From: Flaveria trinervia
Lineage: Eukaryota; Streptophyta; Magnoliopsida; Asterales; Asteraceae
Length of the DNA stretch: 64,000 nt
Assembly (NCBI GenBank): GCA_025506515.1
Contig: CM046442.1
Coordinates: 106,304,617 to 106,368,616, forward strand
Reading direction: 5' to 3'
Shown here: positions 47,901 to 57,738 of the stretch, piece by piece
Layout: each line of letters opens with the position of its first letter
Numbering within the stretch: position 1 is the first letter of the stretch
The notes under the pieces: generated by a model
Told to the model about the DNA's origin: nothing
Seen by the model: the letters and a program-made list of their open reading frames with translations, nothing else
The model's database searches: none
Program-made: the position numbers and the translations under genes

Positions 47901-49110
47901 ATGAAGGACTATCTCCGGGCTCATGGCTTCTCTGAAAGGCAGGTGGGTCCCATGTTAGAGAGGACACTCCAACGGATTGTCAGCGAAATCAAGGCTGACA
48001 TCCACTTGGGAAAGAGAAAAGAGATGTATAGAAGGGTAAAGGGGATGACCTTCATTGCAACTACTCAACCACAACCTGATCCCTCACCCTTACCCTTCAC
48101 CATCAAAATTGAGCCCCTCACCCCTGAATTCACATCCTTACCCTCACCCATTTCATCACCTTAACCACATAAACTTCCCATCCTTAACCAAAAACACTTC
48201 CCAGAACCTCTGAACCTCAACCTACCCAACAACCATCCAAACCATCCCCTTAACCTTCTCAACATCTCTCTCTTGAGGAGTTCAAGACAATCAAGACTAA
48301 GCTCACCAACTGCATAACTATGAGCAAAGTATCATGTGAGGAAGACTCTGTCAATATCACCTATATTAATGTATCTTCATGTTTCCTCACAAGAGATCAC
48401 TTCCTTGATTTGCCTAGAGGAACATTGGACCAGGCTGCTAGACTTCTAGGCCTCAACCCAGATTCACTAAATGATGATGAGAAGAAAGTTAGAAGGAAAT
48501 TGGTGACTCTGCTAGATACAAAGAAAGAGGACAAGATTCCTAGTTAGTCTCTTGTGCCTAGAAAGAGAATAATCCAGTGGAGGTTGATGAAACTTCTCAC
48601 AACTTTGTTGTGGAAAGGGAGAATGGCGAAGTCAACAGACTTAATGCAACCTCTGTGTTACACTCCAGCAGATTTGATATTGCTGAGTTAGTAGAGAAGC
48701 CATTCTCCCACTCTGAAACTGCTGCATCTATCAGAAATCATCTCAGCAGTCTTCATCTAGCAGAGCTAACTGCAAAAGCCAAGATTGAAGAAGAGTTGAA
48801 GTTGAGAAGACAGGAAGGCAAGGAAAGACCTCCTACCAAGGGCGTTGCCTTTCTACAGATGGTAGAGGGTCCTGAATTGGAACCTATAGTTAGATGGGAA
48901 TATGATTACAGTTCCCATCAACTAACTCTTTCTATAGGGCAACAATAGAGGGTACACATCATCCAAGGTGACAGACTGGACTTTCTGTCTACCAAGGATT
49001 TATACAAACTTTTCAGCACCATATCAGGGAAGAACAAGAAAACAGATAAATATCTAATCTCCTTGTTGCTGAAAGTTTTAACAAGCAGAAAGAAGTGAAG
49101 TTTTGGTAGC
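44957..49110 (+). pseudogene. Element E env-like protein
   Basis: The start is ATG 44957 (MALNPQYNQVALLDSS), with a one-base shift near 45140. The main open piece has 552 codons (45106-46764). Its N-terminal domain has LVITEQLIREHLELHDEG, WKFLLHIVLDCLSNKSGGWD and FFMYPRFIQHIMNCELEQ. A long S/T/P-rich linker and a predicted coiled coil (LLSKVSNLESLVRTLEERF, about 46530) follow. Further pieces hold Lys/Glu-rich coils and three helical segments centred on LGATNEET (47530), FLISRGFKLQEL (47700) and YLRAHGFSERQVG (47910). A C-terminal piece lies at 48577-48948. No membrane segment seen. Function unknown. Confidence 0.8.
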
Positions 49111-49117
49111 ATCAGCC

Positions 49118-49126
49118 AAGGGGGAG
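49118..49126 (+). other. Element E polypurine tract
   Basis: AAGGGGGAG, two bases before the 3' LTR. Confidence 0.9.
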
Positions 49127-49128
49127 TT

Positions 49129-49966
49129 TGTTGGATCAAGAAGAAGGCTGGTGCAACCAAAACCAAATCACTTAAATAATTTTGGTGCTACATGCAAAGG
49201 CTTCCGAAGCTTAGCATGGAACTTCCAAAGGTTGTAGAGTTCTTCCAAAGATAAAGTGAGAGATCAACTTCCGAAATCAAGAGCATGCTTCTGAAGATCA
49301 AGTCTTAGAAGAACAATCAGAAGACTACTTCCTAAGTATGAAGAAAAGAAGAAGTTCCTAAGTCTCGGAAGAAGCAGTCTCTTCCGAAGTATAAGTGGCT
49401 TCGGAAGTACTTGTTCTTCCGAAGCCATTTAACCTTTGGAAGACACCGTTATGAACCAGTGGGCATAAGTATGGTCTCTAAAACTCCGCTGCAGACCTCT
49501 GATACTATATGGTGTTTTCTCAAAGAGCTATGTAGTTGACCATACTTTATTACACTGTTTACCTTTTATGATATTACATGTTACCAACTTTAGTTGGTGA
49601 CAAAAGGTAAGTCAGGGACATGTCCTGACTACCATATCTCAGATAAGACTGTATCTGAGATACCTTAAACTATAGTCTTGTAGTATAGGCTTTAGTTATA
49701 GGATCCCAGCTCGTATCAAAGTATATCCAGTTGTAGGTAGTATTATATATAGTTTCTCATTGTAACTCAAAAAGATAAGCTTGTAAGAGTCTTGTAATAT
49801 TTGAGTTGAGAAGCAATATATGCAAGTATCTTCAAAATTACTTTCTGTGTTCTTTATTACTTACTATATTATGATCAACTCTTATTGACTCTATCTTCAT
49901 CCGAGTTTTGTTCAAAGTGAGTTTGAGAGAAAAACTAAGGGTTAAGTGACCTTAACCGATCCTGCA
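49129..49966 (+). repeat. Element E 3' LTR
   Basis: It starts TGTTGGATC, ends CCTGCA, and is followed by CAGAG. It carries the CTTCCGAAG cluster (49200-49440). About 20 bp present in the 5' copy are missing between two CTTCCGAAG-like units, a typical slippage or recombination loss. Confidence 0.94.
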
Positions 49967-49971
49967 CAGAG

Positions 49972-50308
49972 AACTGATGAAAGATGTCTTTCGGTATCGA
50001 CTGAGTCAACGGGGCATACACTTTCTTTTCTTCATTATACTTAACCTTCTGGTTGTCCGTCATTCCTCCCAGAGTCAACTTAAGTCCATCATCACCGACT
50101 GGTATAATGTAACCTGTCTCAATGGATGCCCAAAGATTGGGATCAACTCCATTAGATAGATCTCGAACCTCTATTTCCGTTGTGGATAATCATCTAACGT
50201 TATAAGCTTTGGTGGTTTATTATGATTCCCAATTTCATTTTCCAGAAGCAGAAGGTTCTAGATATGAGAGTCCCTTCTGGCAGTAAATGCAGAAAACCGA
50301 TCTTCCAT
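49972..50308 (-). pseudogene. Element H gag N-terminus
   Basis: The start is ATG at 50308 (minus; MEDRFSAFTARRDS). PPKLITLDDYPQ and, after a one-base shift, GVDPNLWASIETGYIIPVGD follow. The reading reaches IFHQF at the insertion site of element E and continues at 37329. A stop falls at the Trp-like position after PQRK. The pattern is the usual copia gag N-terminus. Confidence 0.83.
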
Positions 50309-50394
50309 TTGTAAAACTTTGTACTTGGAGAACAGGCAATTTCACTCGTGCGAATGAACTAGGCGAATGGACTCAAACGACTAGAGTTATTCAG

Positions 50395-50640
50395 TCATGC
50401 GAATGGACAATGTGGATGAGTCAATCATGAGGATGGACAATGCGGATGAGTCAATCATGTGGATGGACAATGCGGATGACTCAATCGTACGGATGGACAA
50501 TGCGGATGAGTCAATCGTGCGGATGGACAATGCGGATGACTCAATCGTGCGGATGACTCAATCGTGCGGATGGACAATGCGGAAGACTCAATCATGCGGA
50601 TGGACAATGCGGATGACTCAATCATACGAATGAGCTATTC
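50395..50640 (-). repeat. Minisatellite in the leader of element H
   Basis: Tandem units of 30 bp, built from GCGGATGGACA and ATGCGGATGASTCAATC, about eight copies with one shortened stretch. It lies between the PBS (50862) and the gag ATG (50308), so it is leader RNA of H. The AATGCGGATGA core resembles the element A motif. The unit length keeps a 10-residue frame open on the plus strand, but that strand is antisense to H and coding is unlikely. Confidence 0.85.
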
Positions 50641-50861
50641 ATGCGACTGAAGGCTGTTGTGTTTGAAAATTTTCGAATATTGACACTTTGACACGAAACA
50701 CGATTTTTCCAGAACCCCTAATCTGCCGTATGGCGAAAAACTTGAACTTTATTTCTAAGAACGTCGAAAACCTCCTGTGGACTCAAAAATATGATTTTTT
50801 TAATAAAAACGTGATTTTTGACCGAAAACTACTCAAATCACACACAAAATCCAGAGCCAAG

Positions 50862-50873
50862 GCTCTGATACCA
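50862..50873 (-). other. Element H primer-binding site
   Basis: On the minus strand TGGTATCAGAGC, two bases after the LTR end; perfect initiator-Met complement. Confidence 0.92.
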
Positions 50874-50875
50874 CT

Positions 50876-51510
50876 TGTCAGGATTGTGTACGTATGGAGT
50901 ACTAACTAATTATGCATGAAACTGAATCAAATAGTGTGGAATCCTATTTTATTGGCGATCCAATCAATGAGAACGCAAACACAATCGATCTAACGAATAA
51001 AGAAACGTTAAGATTGAGTAGAAAATGATCAGATGCAAACTATGAAGTTGGAATATGCATTCTGGACACTCTGGACAGCTTGGTTATAAGGGTATACGAT
51101 ATAAGTGTCAAAAGTCACATTTTTCCACAAATTAAGTGGTATTTATAGGTTTGTAGTATTCATTCATGTGACTGAACCATTAGCGACTGATTCATACGCA
51201 TGACTAAAGGTTTAGTCGTGCGACCGAGTCATTCTCATATCTCAATCGTACAACTAATCTAGTCTCCTGGTTCAGTCATGTGACTGGTTCTTAGCATGAT
51301 ATCTTCATGTGTATGGTCCATAAGTATGGTCCATTAGCATGAAAAATCATATAACAACTTCAAAGCTATATAATAAGTTCATATATATGAATTAAAGATA
51401 CATTAACATCAAAGCACAAATCATATATCATTACATCATTTCATTACACATATGTAAGCCATGACAAACTTTTACTTTAAGCACATAAACTAGGGACATA
51501 TGTATCAACA
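50876..51510 (-). repeat. Element H 5' LTR
   Basis: On the minus strand it starts TGTTGATAC at 51510 and ends CCTGACA at 50876 (635 bp). A TATA box (TATAAATA) lies at 51147-51140. The part upstream of the TATA contains diverged copies of a GTCGCATGACTGA-like motif (51160-51300). It abuts the env-like code of E2, showing that H inserted there. Confidence 0.87.
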
Positions 51511-53728
51511 GAGAATAGTCCTTCCACAGCTTTCATCTCAGCTTCAGAAGATTTAAGTTGTTCTTCTAAGGCTTTAATGTCGGCTTCGGAAGCCTGAGAG
51601 AATGCACTATATGTCCTAATTGTTTCAGTTGTTGGGCTATCAGTCCTTATTTCCCCTTTGAAATCAATCTCAAGTTCCACAAGGGCCTTAGGTTGACCAA
51701 CTTCTTCCATAGTGGTAGAAAATGTATTTATCCTTTGAAGTTCTTCAGTTCCAAAGTACATCATAGCTGCATCAGGGCTAGGCTGATCTAAAGAAGATCC
51801 CATTAGGAATTCGGAGAAGATCCTATTGAGATCTCTAAGTATCCTTGGGTCCATTTGTAGGAAGATTTGAGGAGGCCTAAGAAAAATTGTTCCTTTGGAA
51901 GCCAGGTATCTTGAAGTTAGAGAAGTTAAAGCTTGGCTCTGTGGCTCCACATATGTTTGTCCCTGAACACTCTCCCCTTTTTGGTAGCATCAAATTGAGA
52001 GCTGGATGAGCTAGAGGAAAAGGTCAATGAGACCTAAATAGGTACATGCCTTACAGATCTTTCAATCTATTTCTCAGCTAGTTAAGCCTTAAGATTTTCA
52101 ATCTTAAGTTGCTGAGTGGCAGGCCTATCCTCTAAAGTTTTAACCTTGGACTAAAAATTTGAGACTTTAGAAAGTAGGTCTTGAATGGTGAGTTTCAAAC
52201 TTCCCTCATCTTCTTTTGAAGAATCATGGGGGATGAGGTAATATAACTTGTATATTCATTCTCGCCACCAGATGTGGTTTCTTGGCACCCTGGTTTCCCT
52301 TGCCGAATGATGTCTCTTTCAGAGGCATCAAAAGGCACGGTTGTCGTAGATTTTGACTTAAAAATGTTACCACTACCCTGAGGATCCAATGAGGCTCCTC
52401 CAGTAGTGGTAGTTGAATCTACATGAGTCCCCTCCACATCAATGGGACTTACTTCAGTTGGTTTTTGCTGATAGGGGATAGAGATAAGAGGTCCCTCTAG
52501 GCTCTGTTTATCCTTAAGAGGGTATTGGGGATCAACTTCATTTTTTATGAAGAGACTTAATGTCATCATCATTTCTTATCAGTTGGTCAGCAAATGGTTA
52601 ACCCTAATGACCCAGGACTTTGGTCAATGTATATTGGCATTGAGCCTTAGGTGGGGCTGTCCCTTTGCCTACTCAGGGAAGTATAAAGACTCACCTTGAG
52701 GGCTTTCAGCTTGGGTTTAAGGCTCAAAGGATTGTTGAGGAGACTTAATTTCCTTATTGTAGTCAAATGTGAAAGATGGTGGACCTGAAACTGAGTGGGG
52801 GCCTATGTTCCCACTCTAGTCTTCTTGGATTGAATAGGAGGGGCTTGCTCAATCAGAGTAGATTGAACAATAGTTCATTTGGGTCATCTCTAGTAGGTAT
52901 ATTCGATGGGGTGAGAAGGTAGTATTGGCAATATGAGGGTAGTTGCTGATGTGGGTTCATCACCTGTGGGGTTAACAAGGATGTCACCAGGAGCCATTGG
53001 CTCAATCATACCTGGAAGAAGAGCAGTGTGTCTTCTAGTGTAGTTGGTGGACATTCTCTTCAAGACTTTGAAGATGGTCAGCCTCGTTTGAGAAACTAGT
53101 AGGACAGTTGCATAGACATGCTGACTCTAGTCCAGCTCACAGTTGATGATATACTGAAGGAGCCTAGGATACATAAAGAATGTGTCCCTCTGGAGGTTCT
53201 CCATAAGGTTAGTCAGCACAAACCATGAGTAGTTGAAGCGGATACTTTTCACCAGCCCATGAACTAGGCATCCTAGTTCATATGGGATTTTATCCTATCC
53301 GCCAAACTTATTAGACAAATAGTGGAGGACAAAATGGAGCAGGAACTTTCAGTTGTATGAGAAATTGAACTTGTAAATGGTAGATCTGTTCACATCTCCA
53401 CCATATCCCATTTGGGTATGTGTTGTCTAGGTCTAACTTGAGGAACTCATTAGGAGCGCCTTCATCGTGAAGATTCAGATGCTCCCTGATGAGTTGTTTA
53501 GAAATTATAATGGCTACAAATGATTAACCGTATTACCCTAACCCCATTTAGGGTTTCAATCTGACTGTTGCTCAAGAATTCAGCCATATGATTTGAGTAA
53601 ACGGTCGGGTTAATAGTCAAAGCGGTGTAATATGTAGATTGGGTGAGAAAAGAGATGATATCTAAGAAGTCAACATCCTTGGATGAATCAAGGAGTGCGA
53701 CTTGGTTGTGTTGAGGGTTAAGCGCCAT
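51511..53728 (-). pseudogene. Element E2 env-like protein, truncated by H
   Basis: It starts at ATG 53728 (MALNPQHNQVALLDSSKD) and is a close relative of the E protein. The N-terminal domain has ALTINPTVYSNHMAEF. A broken middle part follows, then a linker piece (52195-52572) and the coiled-coil piece (51477-51950) with ALEEQLKSSEAEMKAVEGLF. Similarity to E stops at 51511, where the LTR of H begins; the last residues of that ORF come from the LTR. The remaining E2 3' part is outside the window. Confidence 0.82.
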
Positions 53729-54407
53729 TATGGGAAAAAGGTTGCAGAGAAATGAGTTTGAATATAGGTGAATTGAAGGTGAAGGAAGCTTTTTGGTAGT
53801 AAATTTGGTAAAAAGATTAAAATGAAGAGTCGGTTTTATTTAAATGGATGAAATGGCAGTTTTGGGGGTTGGATAAGGTGAAAAGATGGTCTGGGGTAAG
53901 ATGTGACAGGGGCGGTAAAATTAAAAATCATTTAAAAGATTCCGACATCATTAATAAAATATTTTATTTTTACTATGTGCGGCCGAATGATTTTCGTTAC
54001 ACAGTAAGGTATTCTTCCGAGTATAAAAGATTTCCGAATGTAATCTTCTTTTGAAGCCAATTTTATTTCTGAAGGTAAATTTCTTACTTCCAAGAGTAAA
54101 ATATGCATTCCAAACGGATAGTTTTATATGCTTCGGAAGTAGATCTGATATGCAATCAATTCTTCCGAGACTAAAAACTCTTCCGAGACTAAAAACTCTT
54201 CCGAGACTAAAAACTCTTCCGAGAATAAAATTTTCCTTGGACGAATTTTGCTTTGGAAGATATATATGACATCTTCCGTGGGTTAATTCCTTTTTGGAAG
54301 AATTTTTTTATACATAGAAGAATTTTAAAAGTACCTTTTGTAACAGGGTTTTGATTGTTTTGACAAAAGACCTTACACATTTTAAAAAGGTTTTCAAATG
54401 AGATAGA
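53729..54407 (-). repeat. Element E2 pol-env spacer with CTTCCGAG repeats
   Basis: Spacer between E2 pol and env-like code. It contains CTTCCGAA-type motifs throughout (54010-54310) and a tight 18-bp tandem repeat of the CTCTTCCGAGACTAAAAA type, nearly four copies, at about 54163-54233. It is the counterpart of 44487-44671 in E. Confidence 0.8.
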
Positions 54408-54876
54408 CTAATCAATATTTATCATCCCAATAGCTATAATGAGATACGTAAATCTTTTTTCATCGAAGGCCTTGGTGAACAAATCAGTAAATTGTTCATT
54501 TGAGTCAACTTGATTGGTTTGATCAGAATTTTCTTATGAATATCTCTAGCGAAATGATACGTGATATCAATGTGCTTTGTCTTGGAGTGCTTTAATGGAT
54601 TTTCAGTTATGGAGATAGCACTGTTGTTGTCAATGTGGATAGGAGTACTCATGAAGTTGAATTTGTAGTCTATCATCTAGTTCTGAATCCATAGCAGCTG
54701 AGCATAGCAACTAGTAGCAACAATGTACTCAGCTTCAGCAGTAGATGTTAAAATGCAGGATTGCTTCTTGCACATGAGATAATCCTTCCACCAAGAAATT
54801 GGCATCCTCCTTATGTGGATTTCTTGTTGATATTGCAGCCACCATAGTCACTATCTGAATAGCCATAGAGATTGAA
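54408..54876 (-). pseudogene. Element E2 pol: RNase H fragment
   Basis: On the minus strand it begins abruptly with NLYGYSDSDYGGCNINKKS, then TPIHIDNNSAISITENPLKHS and HIDITYHFARDIHKKILIKP, ending at TAG 54410-54408. Everything upstream of NLYGYSD is missing; the next sequence is the env-like start of element D. Frameshifts occur in the middle. Confidence 0.85.
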
Positions 54877-54936
54877 AGCCGACTTTGTAAGGTAAGCAAT
54901 GCAGTTATGTCGTGGTTTCAGACTCATGGTCGCCAT
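54877..54936 (-). pseudogene. Element D env-like N-terminal stub
   Basis: The start is ATG 54936 (MATMSLKPRHNC), matching the C env-like start. The next codons run into E2 RNase H sequence. The rest of the gene is gone. Confidence 0.75.
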
Positions 54937-55688
54937 GTTTGAGAGAGAGAAGTTCAGAAAATAACGGCTAATGAAACATTAGAGAAGAGGACAGGTATTT
55001 ATAGGGTAGGGGTGAGAAAATGACTGAAGGGTGTGGTGTTAGTCATCAGTCGTTTTAAACCGACTGTTGACATGGTATTACCCTTTCAGACGTTGAAACA
55101 GCTGAAGTCGTGGTTTTAGGCATCAGCAGTTAGAAAACTACTGAAGACCATGGTTTTGACTTCAGATGATGAAACAACTGAGGACTTTGTGTTTGTCATC
55201 AGTAGTTGTGAAACTACTAAAGACAGTGGTTTTGTCATCAGTTGTTGTAAACAGCTGAAAGCTTGGTGTTAGTCATCAGTAGTTATAAAACTACTGAAGA
55301 CATGGTTTTGCTTCAGTTGTTTAGAATGAAACAGCAGTTGTAGAAACGACTGAAGAGAAATTCTCTTCAGTAGTTTTCGTCAATTCATAGCCTTTCAGTT
55401 GTTTCTTACTGTCCTCAACACTTACTCATCAGACTTTGCATCTGCTTTTCAGTTGTTTCATAGGACGTCAGTACTTATCTGTTTGTACTAATTTCAGTAG
55501 TTGTAACTACATCAGTAGTTGTAACTACATCAGTAGTTTGGAACAGATAAAGTACTTCAGTACTTGTGAGGCATTTAGCCGTCAGTAGTTATAAAACTAC
55601 TGAAGGTAAAAGGACTCATCAGTACTATATGTGACATGGTTACCAATGATTACCAGTAATTATTACTGAAATCATTAGTAGTTGTCAC
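54937..55688 (-). repeat. Element D pol-env spacer repeats
   Basis: Dense GTCATCAGTAGTT and AAACTACTGAAGAC units, complementary to one another, between pol and the env-like start. Parallel to 20370-21045 of element C and sharing units with the LTR of D. No ORF. Confidence 0.85.
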
Positions 55689-57191
55689 TTATTCTAGCTG
55701 CAGCATACCAAGCCTTAACACAAGGTTTTGGAAAGTAGAACTATCCAAAGGCTTAGTAAAAATATCTGCAAGCTCATCAGCACTAGGCACAAACTTAGGA
55801 TCAATCAGACCTTTTTCAAAACAATCCCGAATAAAGTGATGTCTGATTTCTATATGTTTGGTCCTAGAGTGCTGGACTAGATTTTTGACAATACACAGAG
55901 CTGAAGCACTATCCATTAATAATGGAGTCTTAGTCTCTGTAATGCCATAATCCAGAAGTTGGTTCTGAAGCCAGAGTACCTGAGAAGTGCAACTTGCAGC
56001 AGCAATGTACTCGGCCTCAGCAGTTGATGTAGCAACAGATGTTTGTTTCTTACTCTGCCAAGAAATCAAACAGTTGCCTAGGAATTGACAACCACCAGAA
56101 GTTGACTTTCTAGTTAACTTGCATCCTGCATAGTCACTATCTGAAAAAGCAACTAATTTGCAAGAGTGTCGAGTGGAATACCATAAACCCAGAGATTGTG
56201 TACCTTGCAAATATCTAAAGATTCTCTTGACTGCAATCAAATGAGACTCTTTAGGAGCAGCCTGAAATCTAGCACAAACACATGTAGCAAACATAATATC
56301 TGGTCTAGAAGCTGTTAAATACATCAAGGACCCAATCATACATCTGTAAAGTGTTTCATCAACAGCTTTACCTTTCTGATCTGCATCCAGTTGTGTGGTG
56401 TTGCACATGGGAGTAGAACAGGGCTTACAGTTTTGTAAATCAAACTTATTCAAAAGATCTTTTGTATATTTTGACTGATGAATAAAGGTTCCATCAGCCT
56501 TTTGTTTGATTTGCAAGCCTAGAAAGAACTGTAATTCTCCCATTGCACTCATTTCAAACCTCTTTTTCATTAATGTTGTAAAATCATCACACAACTGGGG
56601 ATCAGAGGATGCAAAAATAATATCATCAACATAAATCTGAACAAGTAGCTTATGCTGATCCACCTTCTTAATAAACAAAGTTTTATCAATGGAGCCTCTA
56701 GTGAAATTATTCTTAAGAAGAAAAGTGGAAAGTGTCTCATACCAAGCTCTAGGAGCTTGTTTCAACCCATAAATAGCCTTATCAAGTTTATACACCCATT
56801 CAGGATGTTTATTATCCTCAAAACCTGGTGGTTGACACACATAAACTTCTTCCTTTATTTTACCATATAAAAATGCACTTTTGACATCCATTTGAAAAAC
56901 TTTAAGATTGTGGAATACAGCATAGGCTAAAAACAATCTGATTGCCTCTAGTCTGGCTACAGGGGCAAAGGTTTCATCATAGTCAATACCTTCTTCTTGT
57001 GAAAACCCCTGTACAACCAGTCTAGCCTTGTTCTTAACGATAAGCCCATTTTCATCAGTCTTATTCCTAAACACCCATTTAGTGCCTATTGCACACTTAC
57101 CTGGGGGAAGAGGAACCAGTTCCCACACTTGCTGTTTCCTGAACTGAAGTAGCTCAAGCTGCATGGCTTCAACCCATCCATTGTCTCTCAA
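55689..57191 (-). CDS. Element D pol: reverse transcriptase-RNase H, open
   Basis: An uninterrupted 500-codon frame. It covers copia RT from DNGWVEAMQLELLQF through GTKWVFRNK, ARLVVQGF, FAPVARLEAIR and QMDVKSAFLYGKI to the catalytic YVDD (56633-56622) and FFLGLQIKQ. RNase H follows with SRPDIMFATC, FSDSDYAGC, STAEAEYIAAAS and DELADIFTKPL, ending MLQLE. It copies the element RNA into DNA. It is part of a larger polyprotein, so it has no start codon of its own; the code upstream (integrase and gag) is broken. All visible catalytic residues are intact. Confidence 0.93.
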   Translation of the reverse strand: MRDNGWVEAMQLELLQFRKQQVWELVPLPPGKCAIGTKWVFRNKTDENGLIVKNKARLVVQGFSQEEGIDYDETFAPVARLEAIRLFLAYAVFHNLKVFQMDVKSAFLYGKIKEEVYVCQPPGFEDNKHPEWVYKLDKAIYGLKQAPRAWYETLSTFLLKNNFTRGSIDKTLFIKKVDQHKLLVQIYVDDIIFASSDPQLCDDFTTLMKKRFEMSAMGELQFFLGLQIKQKADGTFIHQSKYTKDLLNKFDLQNCKPCSTPMCNTTQLDADQKGKAVDETLYRCMIGSLMYLTASRPDIMFATCVCARFQAAPKESHLIAVKRIFRYLQGTQSLGLWYSTRHSCKLVAFSDSDYAGCKLTRKSTSGGCQFLGNCLISWQSKKQTSVATSTAEAEYIAAASCTSQVLWLQNQLLDYGITETKTPLLMDSASALCIVKNLVQHSRTKHIEIRHHFIRDCFEKGLIDPKFVPSADELADIFTKPLDSSTFQNLVLRLGMLQLE

Positions 57192-57214
57192 AGCAACATG
57201 GTAGTTCTTTGGCT

Positions 57215-57727
57215 CTAGCTAATGATGAAGAGAGCATAGAAGCAGAAGTTAGACAATTGACTTCTTGTTGAAACACCAGCATTGATATCACCAATAATTT
57301 GAGACATTGGGTGATTCTTCAGTTCTTGATAAACAATAAGATCTGTGCAAGTGTTTGTAGGACCTTCAGCAGCAGCAGATGGTGATGCAGACTCTTGAAA
57401 CCAAGAATTAGATGGTAACTCAAAAGATGTAGAGGAATCAGAGATCTCATCAGCATTTGTTGTGGATGGAACTGCTGAAGCTACAGGAACATCAAATTTA
57501 GCAGACACAGGCAGTTGGTCACTAAACTTGAATAGGTGAGTATTGATATTATCATCATCATCATCTATACCACCAGGTGGAAGACATGTTGTAGAAGATG
57601 ATTTATCCATAGGATCTGCAACAGCTGGAGGTTGATAAGGAACATATTGCAGTATGTCCAAATCAAACAACTCCACAGGATTTTGTGGAATCTTGTCCAT
57701 AGGAGATTCATTAAACTTCACATGCAA
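57215..57727 (-). pseudogene. Element D pol: integrase-RT linker
   Basis: An open 170-codon piece: HVKFNESPMDKIPQNP, VELFDLDILQYVPYQ, an Asp run (GIDDDDDN), then an S/T-rich stretch and MSQIIGDINAGVSTRSQLS. It links integrase to RT. A frame break separates it from RT at about 57200. Confidence 0.82.
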
Positions 57728-57738
57728 AGTCTCTTCAA

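Larger units (their letters stand above)
37335..49966 (+). mobile_element. Element E: complete copia element with env-like ORF, inserted in H
   Basis: LTRs of 857 bp (37335-38191) and 838 bp (49129-49966) are flanked by the target duplication CAGAG (37330-37334 and 49967-49971). Excision rejoins the gag frame of H exactly (IFHQFSENKHAKKLW). Size 12.6 kb, opposite orientation to H. By eye about 55 substitutions separate the LTRs (about 7%), plus a 20-bp deletion in the 3' copy, so E is older than B. Catalytic residues of both protease and RT are altered. Confidence 0.95.

Noticed and set aside
50397..50633. Plus-strand ORF of repeated 10-residue units (M-D-N-A-D-E-S-I type)
   Set aside because: It lies antisense in the untranslated leader of H. 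A 30-bp repeat without a stop codon stays open by arithmetic, and no start context or homologous protein is recognised.
50395..50640. Possible CRISPR-like array
   Set aside because: The units are contiguous without unique spacers, and the sequence is plant nuclear.
54051..54269. Plus-strand ORF with repeated LPRLKT
   Set aside because: Produced by the 18-bp tandem array in the spacer of minus-strand E2; not a gene.
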